Positions 17,613-26,143 are shown, counted from the first letter of the stretch. The stretch: 64,000 bases of DNA from Epibacterium ulvae (GCF_900102795.1 NZ_FMWG01000006.1:124001-188000); one strand, 5' to 3'. Notes: generated by a model not told the origin, from the sequence alone. A program made the numbers and translations.

Positions 17613-18692
17613 CTAGTTCAGACGTTTGCCTGTTGCACTATCAAACAAATGGATGTTTTCAAGCGCGCTGTGCAGAGAAAAGCTTTCCCCTGTGGCAATG
17701 CTGTGCACGCCTGTTAGGCGCAGCGTCAGCGGGTCCGTTTGGCCGGTCAATTTACCATGCACTACGGTATCTGCGCCCAGCTGTTCGATGAAATCAACCG
17801 TCAGCCCAAATTGTGCCGCGCTAGAAGAGGTGGCTTGCAGGTGTTCCGGGCGAATGCCGACGTCCACTTTGGTACCGGGCTGGGCGTCGATCGGTGCGGC
17901 AAAACGCAGCGTGCTTTCATTGCCCATATCAACCGTATGACCATCTGCTCCAATTGTGCCTTGAAGCATATTCATTGAAGGACTGCCGATGAAATCCGCC
18001 ACAAAACGGGACGCAGGTTGCAGATACAGATCCATCGGCGTACCGATCTGCTCGACCTGTCCGGCGCTCATGATGATGATCCGGTCTGCAAGGCTCATCG
18101 CTTCAACCTGATCGTGTGTCACATAGACAAAGGTGCCTGACAGACGTTTGTGTAATGCTTTTAGCTCTGCCCGCAGCTGGGTCCGCAGCTTTGCGTCCAG
18201 ATTTGACAAAGGTTCGTCAAACAAAAAGACCTTTGGATTGCGGACAATTGCGCGCCCCATGGCCACACGCTGACGTTGTCCCCCAGACAGCTGGCCCGGC
18301 TTGCGCTCCAGAAACTCTTCCAGACGCAGGGTTTTGGCCGCTTCTGTGATCCGCTCGGCGATGGCGTCTTTGCTCATGCGTTGGTTTTTAAGGCCATACG
18401 CCATATTCTGGCGCACGGTCATATGAGGGTAGAGCGCATAGTTCTGGAACACCATCGCGATATCCCGTCGCGCAGGGTCAACGTCATTGACCACGGTGTC
18501 TCCAATGATGATCTCGCCGTCGGTCACGTCTTCAAGACCGGCGATCATCCGCAAGAGCGTGGATTTGCCACAACCGGATGGGCCGACAAGTACGATGAAC
18601 TCACCGTCAGAGATGTTAAAATCCGCGCCGTGCACAGCCTTATAGCCGTTGGGATAGGTTTTGCGGACGCTGTCCAAAATGACATGTGCCAT
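17613..18692 (-). CDS. ugpC: sn-glycerol-3-phosphate ABC transporter ATPase
   Basis: This 359-residue ATPase has Walker A GPSGCGKST at 37-45, a Q-loop near 83, the signature LSGGQ at 135-139 and Walker B VFLFDE at 155-160. A C-terminal TOBE/MalK-type regulatory domain follows. It energises the UgpA-UgpE permease at the inner membrane. The operon order ugpB-A-E-C-Q supports assignment to glycerol phosphate over sugars, since the ATPase itself resembles MalK and other sugar ATPases. Confidence 0.93.
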   Translation of the reverse strand: MAHVILDSVRKTYPNGYKAVHGADFNISDGEFIVLVGPSGCGKSTLLRMIAGLEDVTDGEIIIGDTVVNDVDPARRDIAMVFQNYALYPHMTVRQNMAYGLKNQRMSKDAIAERITEAAKTLRLEEFLERKPGQLSGGQRQRVAMGRAIVRNPKVFLFDEPLSNLDAKLRTQLRAELKALHKRLSGTFVYVTHDQVEAMSLADRIIIMSAGQVEQIGTPMDLYLQPASRFVADFIGSPSMNMLQGTIGADGHTVDMGNESTLRFAAPIDAQPGTKVDVGIRPEHLQATSSSAAQFGLTVDFIEQLGADTVVHGKLTGQTDPLTLRLTGVHSIATGESFSLHSALENIHLFDSATGKRLN

Positions 18693-18704
18693 GTCCGAGT
18701 TTCC

Positions 18705-19613
18705 TTATTTGTCCGATTCCGTCAGGCCCTTGACGAACCAGTTCTGGAAGAAAATTACGATTGCGATGGGAGGGGCCATTGCGAGGATCGCCAAGGCCAT
18801 TGCGCCACTGTATTCGGGGATGTCATTGCCGCCGCCAACCCAGGCTTGCATGATCTGTTTGACACCACGCACGAGGGTAAACATGCTTTCATCCGTCGTC
18901 ATCAGCGTGGGCCATAGGTACTGGTTCCAGCCAAAGACAAACATGATGATGAAGATCGCAGCAATCATCGTCTGGCTCAGCGGAAACAGGATATCCACAA
19001 AGAATTTGAACGGCCCGGCCCCATCAATCCGCGCAGCTTCCAAAAGCTCTTCAGGCACAGAGCGGAAGAACTGACGGAAAAAGAACGTGCCCGTTGCAGA
19101 GGCAATCAAAGGAATGATCAACCCGCTGTAGGTGTTCAGCATGCCCAGCGATTGAACCACTTCATATGACGGCAGAATACGCACCTCTAGGGGCAGTAGC
19201 AGCGTGGTGAAGATGATCCAGAAGGCAAATGTGCCAAAGCGAAAGCGGAAGTAGACAATTGCATAAGCTGCCATCATCGAAATGATGATTTTGCCAACAG
19301 CAAACCCAAGCCCAAGAATGAGCGAGTTTACCATCATCCGCGCCCCGTCCACGTTTTGCGAGAACCCGCCTTTTTTGAACATTGCATCGTGGTAGTTGCT
19401 GCCGCCTTCGCTGCCGAAAAAGAACTGAACCCCCTCTTTGTGAATCGTCACATCAGTGTGGGTTGAGGTGAAAAAGGCCAGCAGAACAGGCAGCAACATA
19501 AACAGGGATCCCGTGATCAGGATCGCATGGTTGCCGATCAATCCCCAGCGAATAGGTTTTGACCGTGGACGCCGAACTGTTGATGCCGCGCTATTTGTTT
19601 GAATATCAGCCAT
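18705..19613 (-). CDS. ugpE: sn-glycerol-3-phosphate ABC transporter permease
   Basis: This 302-residue inner-membrane protein has about six transmembrane segments. The cytoplasmic EAA loop (LLEAARIDGAGPFKFF) contacts UgpC. The N-terminus is cytoplasmic and basic (RRPRSKPIRW). It pairs with UgpA to form the channel. Spacing to ugpA and ugpC is 12 bp on each side, so translation is probably coupled. The family call is firm; the substrate rests on the whole cluster. Confidence 0.92.
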   Translation of the reverse strand: MADIQTNSAASTVRRPRSKPIRWGLIGNHAILITGSLFMLLPVLLAFFTSTHTDVTIHKEGVQFFFGSEGGSNYHDAMFKKGGFSQNVDGARMMVNSLILGLGFAVGKIIISMMAAYAIVYFRFRFGTFAFWIIFTTLLLPLEVRILPSYEVVQSLGMLNTYSGLIIPLIASATGTFFFRQFFRSVPEELLEAARIDGAGPFKFFVDILFPLSQTMIAAIFIIMFVFGWNQYLWPTLMTTDESMFTLVRGVKQIMQAWVGGGNDIPEYSGAMALAILAMAPPIAIVIFFQNWFVKGLTESDK

Positions 19614-19625
19614 TTGGGCGCTCCA

Positions 19626-20507
19626 TCAATTGTAGTGCACGCGGCGTTCCATGAAACGGAACTGAACCACTGTCAGGATCAAAACAAGCACCATGAGGAT
19701 GACTGACTGTGCAGAGGATCCGCCCAGATCACCGCCACGGAAGCCATCCAAAAAGACCTTGTAAACCAGAGTCACAGGATTGTTGCCGGGCTCACCTTTG
19801 TGGATCAGATCGACCACACCAAAGGTGTCAAACAGCGCGTAGGTGATGTTGATGATCAGCAAAAAGAAACCAGTTGGCGCGAGCAGCGGAAAGGTCACGC
19901 TGAAAAAACGGCTCAACCCGTTTGGATTGTCGATCAGCGCAGCTTCACGCACGCTGCGCGGGATCGACTGCAGTCCAGCAAGGAAAAAGATGAAATTGAT
20001 GGGAATTTGCTTCCACACAGAAACAATCACCATAGCTGTTGCCGTATCCCAGTAGTTCACACCCAGTGTAAAATCCCAGCCAAAGAACTGTGCCATATGG
20101 GTGAAGGGGCCAAGGCGCTGATCAAACAGCAAAATCGCCATCAGGCCTGCAACCGGTGGGGCAATCGCATAGACCCACATCAAAGCAACTCGATAGCTAC
20201 GGGCACCGCGCAGAACGGTGTCAGCCTTCACAGCCAGCAGAAGGGCAATCGCCAACGAGAAGAACGCAACCAAAGTGGTGAAAATCAGTGTGAACCAGGC
20301 AACACGCCCGTATTCACTGCCTGAAAGCGTGTCGCGGTAATTGTCCAATCCGACAAATGTTGACCCAAAGCCAAAGGGATCTTCCAGATAAAACGAGGCG
20401 CGGATCGCCTCAGCCGCTGGCCAGTAAAAGAAGATCATGATGATCGACAGCTGCGGCACCAGCAATAGGTACGGAAACAGCGGACGGGAAAACTGTACTT
20501 TCTTCAT
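19626..20507 (-). CDS. ugpA: sn-glycerol-3-phosphate ABC transporter permease
   Basis: This 293-residue permease has six predicted membrane segments and the EAA loop REAALIDNPNGLSRFF. The ATG at 20507 has AAGGAC about 7 bp upstream; a GTG nine codons earlier was rejected. The gene is separated from ugpB by a strong intrinsic terminator, so transcription into ugpA probably depends on read-through. This is the usual way to make more binding protein than permease. Confidence 0.92.
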   Translation of the reverse strand: MKKVQFSRPLFPYLLLVPQLSIIMIFFYWPAAEAIRASFYLEDPFGFGSTFVGLDNYRDTLSGSEYGRVAWFTLIFTTLVAFFSLAIALLLAVKADTVLRGARSYRVALMWVYAIAPPVAGLMAILLFDQRLGPFTHMAQFFGWDFTLGVNYWDTATAMVIVSVWKQIPINFIFFLAGLQSIPRSVREAALIDNPNGLSRFFSVTFPLLAPTGFFLLIINITYALFDTFGVVDLIHKGEPGNNPVTLVYKVFLDGFRGGDLGGSSAQSVILMVLVLILTVVQFRFMERRVHYN

Positions 20508-20553
20508 GTTGAAGTCCTTTTGACGCGCAGCCACGCGGGGCGCACACCCATCG

Positions 20554-20590
20554 AAAAAAAGCGGCGGGCTCCGGTTTTGGAGCCCGCCGC
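20554..20590 (-). terminator. intrinsic terminator between ugpB and ugpA
   Basis: A 12-bp perfect stem (GGCGGGCTCC core; arms 20561-20572 and 20579-20590) with a 6-base loop is followed, on the minus strand, by seven U residues (A run at 20554-20560). It lies between the binding-protein gene and the first permease gene inside one operon. Confidence 0.93.
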
Positions 20591-20608
20591 GCTGTCTTTA
20601 TTCAGGCG

Positions 20609-21910
20609 TTAGCCTTGTGTTTTTGCGAAGCGCGCCAGCAGTTTGTTGGCTTCTTCTTCGATGGTTGCAAAGGCATCGTCGATGGAGACGTCACCAGACA
20701 GGAACTTTGCGTATTCACGGTTCATTACGTCACGGATCTGAACGTAAAAGCCCATGCGATAGCCTTTGGTCCACTCACCTTCGGGCAGGGTCAACTGCTG
20801 AATGCCAACTTCGGCTGCAGGCGCACGGTCATAGTAACCGTCGGTTTTTGCCAGATCATAAGCAGCGTTGGTGATTGGCACGTAGCCAGTTTCTTTGTGC
20901 CAGAAATACTGTGTCTGTGCAGAGGTCAGGAAGCGGAAGAACTCAGCCGTCGCTTTGTTCTCATCCTCAGGCTGGCCTTCCATCGCAAACAGCGCCGCGC
21001 CACCGATAAAGGTGTTTGTTGGTTCAGATGTCACGCCTTCCCAGTATGGCAGGTAGGTCGCAGAGAAGGGAAATTCAGCTGTTTTGGACAGGCCACCGAA
21101 CGACCCGGACGAACCCAGCCACATGGCAACATCACCTTGCTCAAATGGCTTTGCATTGTCGCCCCAGCCGGTGCCGTAATAGCCAAACAGATCTGCGTCG
21201 ATCCACTCTTTCATCGAAGTGAAATGCGCTTTGATCGCGTCATTGTTGATCAGGATCTTGGTTTCACCTTCAGCGTAGCCGTTGTTGTTGGTTGCGAAGG
21301 GCAGGTTGTGGCGTGAAAAGAAGTTCTCAGTGAAGATCCAAGGCATGTGCGACTGAGACATAGGTGTGTAACCTGCCTCTTTCAGCGCAGGCGCTGTTAC
21401 GGATGCAAATTCTTCCCATGTTTTTGGCGGTGTTACACCCGCTTTTTCCATCGCGTCTTCGTTGAAGTACATGATGGGCGTGGAAGAGTTGAACGGCATG
21501 CCGATCATCTTGCCTTCGGTGTCCGCGTAGAAGTTGCGAACGCCCGAGATGTAATCGTTTGCGTCAAACGCGATACCGTTGTTGGTCAGCAGGTCTTGTG
21601 CTGGGATAACGGCGCCTTTTGCACCAATAATGGTTGCAGCGCCTGCGTCAAACACCTGAATGATGTTTGGCTGTTCGCCTGCACGGAATGCCGCGATACC
21701 AGCGGTCAGCGTTTCTTCGTAGGTGCCTTTGAAGACAGGAACCAATTTGTAATCATCTTGGCTTTCGTTGAAATCAACGGCGATTTCATTCACCACTTCA
21801 CCCAGACGACCGCCCATGGCGTGCCAGAATTCAATTTCAACTTTTTCAGCAAGTGCAGCGGTCCCTGCAAAAGCAAAGGCAGACGCCATCAGTACGGACT
21901 TCAGGTTCAT
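20609..21910 (-). CDS. ugpB: sn-glycerol-3-phosphate periplasmic binding protein
   Basis: The 433-residue protein is a family-1 solute-binding protein with a Sec signal peptide (residues 1-21, cleavage after ALA). The mature protein begins EKVEIEFWHAMGG, which is characteristic of UgpB. It captures glycerol 3-phosphate and glycerophosphodiesters in the periplasm and delivers them to UgpA-UgpE. The ATG at 21910 has GGAG about 7 bp upstream. It is the first gene of the leftward operon and is followed by a terminator, so it is likely the most expressed member. Confidence 0.93.
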   Translation of the reverse strand: MNLKSVLMASAFAFAGTAALAEKVEIEFWHAMGGRLGEVVNEIAVDFNESQDDYKLVPVFKGTYEETLTAGIAAFRAGEQPNIIQVFDAGAATIIGAKGAVIPAQDLLTNNGIAFDANDYISGVRNFYADTEGKMIGMPFNSSTPIMYFNEDAMEKAGVTPPKTWEEFASVTAPALKEAGYTPMSQSHMPWIFTENFFSRHNLPFATNNNGYAEGETKILINNDAIKAHFTSMKEWIDADLFGYYGTGWGDNAKPFEQGDVAMWLGSSGSFGGLSKTAEFPFSATYLPYWEGVTSEPTNTFIGGAALFAMEGQPEDENKATAEFFRFLTSAQTQYFWHKETGYVPITNAAYDLAKTDGYYDRAPAAEVGIQQLTLPEGEWTKGYRMGFYVQIRDVMNREYAKFLSGDVSIDDAFATIEEEANKLLARFAKTQG

Positions 21911-22683
21911 TTCAATCTCCTTCGAACAAGCGGCCACACGTGCCGCTGCTCCCCTGTGACTTAGACATGAGCGTCAAGGCGCTCCTCACGCCGTGCTGAT
22001 TAAATTTGCTTTGTGACGTTCATATGAATTCATTCTGAGTTCAAATGAGCATAACTTTCAACATTCAAGTTTCTGTCGGGTGTACTTTTTTGAATTATCG
22101 TTATTTATCATATTGTTAATATCTTAACGCTCCGGATTTTGAGCAAAGGTGAAATTTTTGCGACAGAGAGAAAGTGGAACTTTTACGATTGGCAAGGAGA
22201 AATAGAATGTTTTTGAGCGATTTCGCCAGCTGAAAGGCGGAAAAGTGTCTCAAGTCACGAATCAAATGAGATTATGGCGGTTTTGCTCGGAATGATTCAC
22301 GTGTGTTTTTGAGCTCTGTAGGGAAAGTTCGATTAAGAATCCGGTTGCGTTTAGTGCATTTTCTTTCAAGTGAATATTTTGCGACGGTGTGGCATTTGTT
22401 TGCGACACATCCAGCACGCTAACAGCATACAGAACATTGGTGTGCAAATTTTCAGAACCACAGGTTTTGCGCCAAGCATTGACACCTATGATGACGGCTA
22501 TGTGTTGGTTCACGCCCTTACGCCTCGGAAAAAGCTGGTGTAGGAAGGCCGCCGCACGAGCCCTATGGGTTGATTCTTTCGTTAGGTCGTTCCCAAATAT
22601 CGTGTAATATTCACCAGCTTGGGATGTCGTATCCAGCTCTGTCATCGCGCGCGCTGACAGGGACGACAGACGAAAGGATCACC
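21911..22683. other. 773-bp AT-rich intergenic region, no credible gene
   Basis: This gap separates the divergent ugpB operon and the cyclase gene and is visibly more AT-rich than its surroundings. Apart from the ugpB promoter candidate it holds a GTTAA-N4-TTAAC dyad at 22115-22128. A 127-codon open frame on the minus strand (22262-22645) has no recognisable family or ribosome binding site and I do not call it. The promoter for the cyclase must lie in its right half. Confidence 0.55.
21999..22049 (-). promoter_or_regulatory. candidate ugpB promoter with 11-bp-phased repeats
   Basis: Read on the minus strand, TCA triplets recur at 22048, 22038, 22027 and 22016 (spacings 10, 11 and 11). The last unit reads ACGTCAC, two mismatches from a PHO-box half (CTGTCAC). 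About 8 bp further on is TTTAAT (22004-21999), a good -10. The 11-bp phasing is that of PhoB repeats, but three of the four units match the consensus poorly, so a GlpR or other site is equally possible. Confidence 0.4.
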
Positions 22684-23940
22684 ATGGTCGCTCAATGCGA
22701 TAAGACACCGCGGGCCGCAATGGCGGCACAGCCCTTGATCACCTGGTTGGTGGAACAGGGGCTGGAAGGCACAAGCCAGGAAGCGCTGTTGCAGGGCTAT
22801 TGCGACCGTTTGGTCGATCTGGGTGTGCCGCTCTGGCGGTTCTTTCTGGGGCAGCGTGCCTTTCATCCTCGGTTTGGCGGGATTGGCTTTCAATGGACAG
22901 CTGCTGAAGGCATCTCCTCCCGCGCCTTTGCCTATGAAGAAACCCCGCGGAATGACTGGTTGCGCAGCCCGCTGTTTTCCTTTGTGCAAAACGGCATGTC
23001 AGATCAACGCTATGATCTGCAAACCGGGACCGATTATCAGCAGTATCCTTTGTTGGAAGATCTCAAAGCGCAGGGCGCGACCGATTATTTTATCTCGGGG
23101 CTGCATTTTGCAAAGGTTGACACCGAAAACTATCAAGACCCGAACCAGGCACCTGAAGGTGTGTTGATCAGCTGGTGTACAGATCGCGATGGTGGCTTTA
23201 GCGCCTATGAGGTTGAGCTGATGAAAACGGCGATGCCCTATCTTGGCCTTGCGCTCAAATCGACCGCGAACCGGCGCATGGCTGCTGATTTGCTCAAGGT
23301 GTATCTTGGCCGTGAATCCGGGCGCCGGGTGCTGTCAGGAGAAATCCAGCGCGGCTCGTCTCGCCAGATCGATGCGGTGATCTGCTTGTTTGATCTGAAA
23401 GGGTTCACCAGCCTTGCTGAGCAAATCCCAGGCCCCGATCTGATTGATATGCTCAATGATTATTTCGGGATTGCGGTTGCAGCCATCCAAAGCCATGGCG
23501 GCAATATTTTGAAATTCATCGGCGATGGTATTCTGACGATGTTTGATCTTGGCAGCAGCCAGCTCGACGCGCGCGCGGCACTTGAGGCGGCAAAAGATCT
23601 GCGCGCTCAGATCAGCCAGCGCAACAGTGAACGTCTGGCAGAAGGCCTCCCGGTCGCAGATTTCACACTTGCGTTGCACGCGGGTGAAATCCTCTATGGA
23701 AACATCGGCGCTGAGAACAGGCTTGATTTCACCGTGATTGGTCCCGCGGTAAACCTAACGGCACGGCTGTCCAACATGCACGAAGCTGTGGGTCAGAACA
23801 TTATCCTGTCTGAGAAAGTGCAGAAGGCAGCAGGCACCACGGATCATGATCTGGTCTCGCTGGGGCGCTATATGCTGCGCGGAGTCGCGGACCCGATTGA
23901 ACTGTTTACGGTCTATGTGCCGGATGAAGACACAGCCTGA
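22684..23940 (+). CDS. class III adenylate/guanylate cyclase
   Basis: This 418-residue soluble protein has a C-terminal class III cyclase domain (about 228-415). Metal-binding Asp237 (FDLKGFT) and Asp281 (FIGDG), base-contacting Lys277 and Asp349, and transition-state Asn357 and Arg361 (PAVNLTARL) are all present, so it should be active and ATP-selective. The N-terminal 200 residues look like a sensor domain but match nothing I can name; WRFFLGQRAFHPRFGG is a feature of many alphaproteobacterial cyclases. The ATG at 22684 follows AAAGGATC. It sits beside, but divergent from, the ugp operon. Confidence 0.88.
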   Translation: MVAQCDKTPRAAMAAQPLITWLVEQGLEGTSQEALLQGYCDRLVDLGVPLWRFFLGQRAFHPRFGGIGFQWTAAEGISSRAFAYEETPRNDWLRSPLFSFVQNGMSDQRYDLQTGTDYQQYPLLEDLKAQGATDYFISGLHFAKVDTENYQDPNQAPEGVLISWCTDRDGGFSAYEVELMKTAMPYLGLALKSTANRRMAADLLKVYLGRESGRRVLSGEIQRGSSRQIDAVICLFDLKGFTSLAEQIPGPDLIDMLNDYFGIAVAAIQSHGGNILKFIGDGILTMFDLGSSQLDARAALEAAKDLRAQISQRNSERLAEGLPVADFTLALHAGEILYGNIGAENRLDFTVIGPAVNLTARLSNMHEAVGQNIILSEKVQKAAGTTDHDLVSLGRYMLRGVADPIELFTVYVPDEDTA

Positions 23941-23943
23941 TCT

Positions 23944-23965
23944 GGCCGGGGTTTTACACCCGGCC
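23944..23965. terminator. hairpin between convergent cyclase and mipZ genes
   Basis: A 7-bp stem GGCCGGG/CCCGGCC with an 8-base loop occupies the 31-bp gap between two convergent stop codons. Neither side has a long U run, so its strength as a terminator is uncertain. Confidence 0.5.
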
Positions 23966-23971
23966 TAGACA

Positions 23972-24781
23972 TCAGATATCAACTTCGATGCCTGGCAAGT
24001 TCACCGCTTTCAGCATGTCCCGCAGTTCCTGACGGGCAGCAATATTGGAAATGTTCATCTGCTTTACGCCGATGTCTTTCAAGTCCAGCAGTGTCAGGCC
24101 CCGGGGAAACAGTTCGCGAAAGATCACCCGTTCAGAAAAACCGGGCGACACGCGAAAACCGATCCGCTTGGCCAGTTGAGAGACCGCGCGCTCCATCTTT
24201 TCTTTGTTCACCATGCGCTGACTGCCAACCCGGTTTCGGATCACAACCCAATCGATAGGCTTCAGCCCGGCTTGTGATCGCAATTGCCGCGCATTCCAAA
24301 CCATTTCTGAATAGACCGACGGGCCAAGGATTTTTTCGCCCTTCTGATCCGTGCGTGCGAGCAAATCAAAATCCACAAAACTGTCGTTCAGTGGCGTGAT
24401 GAGCGTATCCGCAAGCGAATGTGCCACCTGACTGAGCCGCGTATGAGAGCCGGGGCAGTCAATGACGATGAATTCATATTCCGGTTCCAGCTCAGTGATC
24501 GCCGCAGACAGCCGCTGATCATAGATGTTTTCCCCCGGACCGAGCGTGTCGGGATCAATATCAGGAAGCTCTGCAATGTCGATGTTTGGCAGTTTTATGC
24601 CAGCATCAGATGTGAACTTGTCGCGGTTCTCAATGTAGCGACCCAGCGATCGCTGTCGCAAGTCCAGGTCCAGCGCTGCAACGGTGCGCCCCATGCGCGC
24701 CAAGGTTGTTGCCACATGCATAGAGACCGTCGATTTACCCGCGCCGCCCTTTTCGTTTCCTACTACGATAATATGTGCCAT
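23972..24781 (-). CDS. mipZ: MipZ, division-plane-positioning ATPase
   Basis: This 269-residue ParA/MinD-type ATPase has the deviant Walker A KGGAGKST at 11-18 and the MipZ-type sequence DLDLRQRSLGRYIENR near 37-52. In Caulobacter MipZ forms a gradient from ParB-bound origins and blocks FtsZ polymerisation near the poles, placing division at midcell. The gene is monocistronic. A 461-bp gap lies upstream, with a CtrA-like site about 200 bp before the start. Confidence 0.92.
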   Translation of the reverse strand: MAHIIVVGNEKGGAGKSTVSMHVATTLARMGRTVAALDLDLRQRSLGRYIENRDKFTSDAGIKLPNIDIAELPDIDPDTLGPGENIYDQRLSAAITELEPEYEFIVIDCPGSHTRLSQVAHSLADTLITPLNDSFVDFDLLARTDQKGEKILGPSVYSEMVWNARQLRSQAGLKPIDWVVIRNRVGSQRMVNKEKMERAVSQLAKRIGFRVSPGFSERVIFRELFPRGLTLLDLKDIGVKQMNISNIAARQELRDMLKAVNLPGIEVDI

Positions 24782-25242
24782 GGATCGCCTCTTACCCCAG
24801 ATGTTGAGTGATCTACTGCTTATTGTGAATCAATTATTATCCGCCCGTAAAGCTAAAGTTTTCCACAGGGCGTTGCATTGTTTTTTGGGCCACAAACAGT
24901 GTGTTCGCTGTCAGATAGCAGTGCAAATGCTTCGGGAAAAGGAGCTAATTACGTAGTTTTTCCGCATCTGCGCCGTTTGCTTAGGAATTCATTAACCATG
25001 GCCGCCTAAGATGAGGGATTGGGGGTCACGCTTCACATTTTGCTGCCTTCAATCACAATTCCCAGGTGATTCGTTTTGCCCATGTTGCGACCTGATCGCG
25101 CGGCGTCCTCATCCTTCTCTAGCAGACGTGTTTTAACCTTATCGAAGCGTGACACGGTCTGGATAATCTGGCTTTCCAGGCTTGTAATCTTTTGCTAGGT
25201 GTATTTTGTTCACTTTATGTTCCTATATTTACCAGAGTAAAA
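24782..25242. other. 461-bp intergenic region upstream of mipZ
   Basis: The gap holds the mipZ promoter on its left side. At 24981-24996 there is TTAG-N7-TTAAC, one mismatch from the CtrA consensus TTAA-N7-TTAAC. The right half contains an open stretch on the minus strand with gene-like composition but no standard start (25033-25194, listed separately). Nothing else is recognisable. Confidence 0.5.
25033..25194 (-). pseudogene. possible gene remnant or non-ATG small ORF
   Basis: On the minus strand 53 sense codons are open between an upstream TAG and the TGA at 25033-25035. They encode a helical, protein-like sequence containing QIIQTVSRFDKVKTRLLEKD and ending NHLGIVIEGSKM. The only ATGs are close to the end; GTG at 25155 would give 40 residues. 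It could be a decayed gene fragment or a real small protein starting at GTG. I cannot assign a family. Confidence 0.3.
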
Positions 25243-25467
25243 ATGTCCATGAGATCAAGCTTGCGTAGTAAAGCCATCGCGATATGCGATCAGAAAATCG
25301 CGAAAAAGGGCGACACTGTTGGGGTGTCCTTTTATGCGTTTTTCTCAAATAAGAATGACAATCCTGGGCTTTTAATGGAAGCGGCAGAATGGTGGATTAA
25401 AACACATGAACTGGACCATTTCGAAAAAGCCGCCAAAGTGCGCGCACTGTTGCTTGCGGGTGAATGA
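25243..25467 (+). CDS. 74-residue conserved-looking small protein (possibly DUF6500)
   Basis: The protein is soluble and mixed-charge. Its composition is of a kind seen in strongly conserved small families: a CDQKIAKKGDTVGVSFYAFF segment, then LLMEAAEWWIKTH and DHFEKAAKVRA. It reminds me of the DUF6500 family, but I am not certain. Start choice is between ATG 25243 and ATG 25249; neither has a strong ribosome binding site. It ends 11 bp before the terminator of the convergent rplS-rpmE operon. Confidence 0.6.
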   Translation: MSMRSSLRSKAIAICDQKIAKKGDTVGVSFYAFFSNKNDNPGLLMEAAEWWIKTHELDHFEKAAKVRALLLAGE

Positions 25468-25477
25468 CCCTTGGCAC

Positions 25478-25511
25478 AAAAGAAAACGCCGCTCCAAAAG
25501 GAACGGCGTTT
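25478..25511 (-). terminator. intrinsic terminator of rplS-rpmE
   Basis: The stem AAACGCCG-C-TCC/GGA-A-CGGCGTTT with an AAAA loop has one internal mismatch. On the minus strand it is followed by TCTTTT. It lies 24 bp after the rpmE stop codon. Confidence 0.85.
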
Positions 25512-25535
25512 CGATCAGAATTCCAAAAGCTGTGC

Positions 25536-25757
25536 TTAGAATCCCAGACCTTCGTATTTCTTTTTGAACTTGGAAACACGGCCACCAGCGTCCAGCAGGC
25601 GAGAGTTACCGCCAGTCCATGCAGGGTGCACAGATGGGTCGATGTCCAGCGCCAGTGTGTCGCCTTCTTTGCCCCAGGTTGACTTCATTTTGACGATGGT
25701 ACCATCGGTCATTTTGACGTCGATGACGTGGTAATCGGGATGTGTATCGGATTTCAT
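25536..25757 (-). CDS. rpmE: 50S ribosomal protein bL31
   Basis: This 73-residue protein is the alphaproteobacterial bL31. The N-terminus [10 protein letters not shown] and the segments [13 protein letters not shown] and [12 protein letters not shown] are typical. It has no cysteines, so it is the zinc-free form. It lies 11 bp after rplS in a two-gene operon and binds the central protuberance of the 50S subunit, near the 5S rRNA. Confidence 0.95.
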   Translation of the reverse strand: MKSDTHPDYHVIDVKMTDGTIVKMKSTWGKEGDTLALDIDPSVHPAWTGGNSRLLDAGGRVSKFKKKYEGLGF

Positions 25758-25768
25758 TGATCCACTCC

Positions 25769-26143
25769 TTACGCTTTTTTGGGCTTATAGTTGGTGACTT
25801 CTGCGATACGTGCGGATTTACCACGACGTGCACGCAGGTAGTACAGTTTGGCGCGACGCACGCGACCACGGCGAACCACGGTGATGCTGTCGATGTTGGT
25901 GGAGTGCAGAGGGAATACGCGCTCAACACCTTCGCCGAAAGAGATTTTGCGAACAGTGAAGGAACCCGCGATGCCAGAACCGTTTTTACGGCTGATGCAA
26001 ACGCCTTCGTAGTTCTGAACGCGCGAACGCGAACCTTCGGTTACTTTGTAACCAACGCGGATGGTGTCACCCGCCTTGAAATCAGGGATATCTTTCCCCA
26101 GGGCGGCAACTTGTTCCGCCTCAAGCTGTGCGATCAGATCCAT
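25769..26143 (-). CDS. rplS: 50S ribosomal protein bL19
   Basis: This 124-residue protein is bL19, at the subunit interface of the ribosome. The segments [35 protein letters not shown] and [18 protein letters not shown] are diagnostic. The ribosome binding site is GGAG about 8 bp before the ATG. A small hairpin (CGTGG/CCACG at 26163-26178) lies just upstream in the leader. In many relatives rplS follows trmD directly; here trmD is about 3.2 kb away, separated by plcP-btaAB and a structured region. Confidence 0.96.
   Translation of the reverse strand: MDLIAQLEAEQVAALGKDIPDFKAGDTIRVGYKVTEGSRSRVQNYEGVCISRKNGSGIAGSFTVRKISFGEGVERVFPLHSTNIDSITVVRRGRVRRAKLYYLRARRGKSARIAEVTNYKPKKA

Noticed and set aside
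22262-22645. 127-codon open frame in the ugpB-cyclase gap
   Set aside because: AT-rich region, no ribosome binding site, no recognisable domains; kept only as a note.
22649-22672. PHO box before the cyclase gene (TGACAG-GGA-CGACAG)
   Set aside because: The two halves are 9 bp apart instead of 11, and the match is weak.
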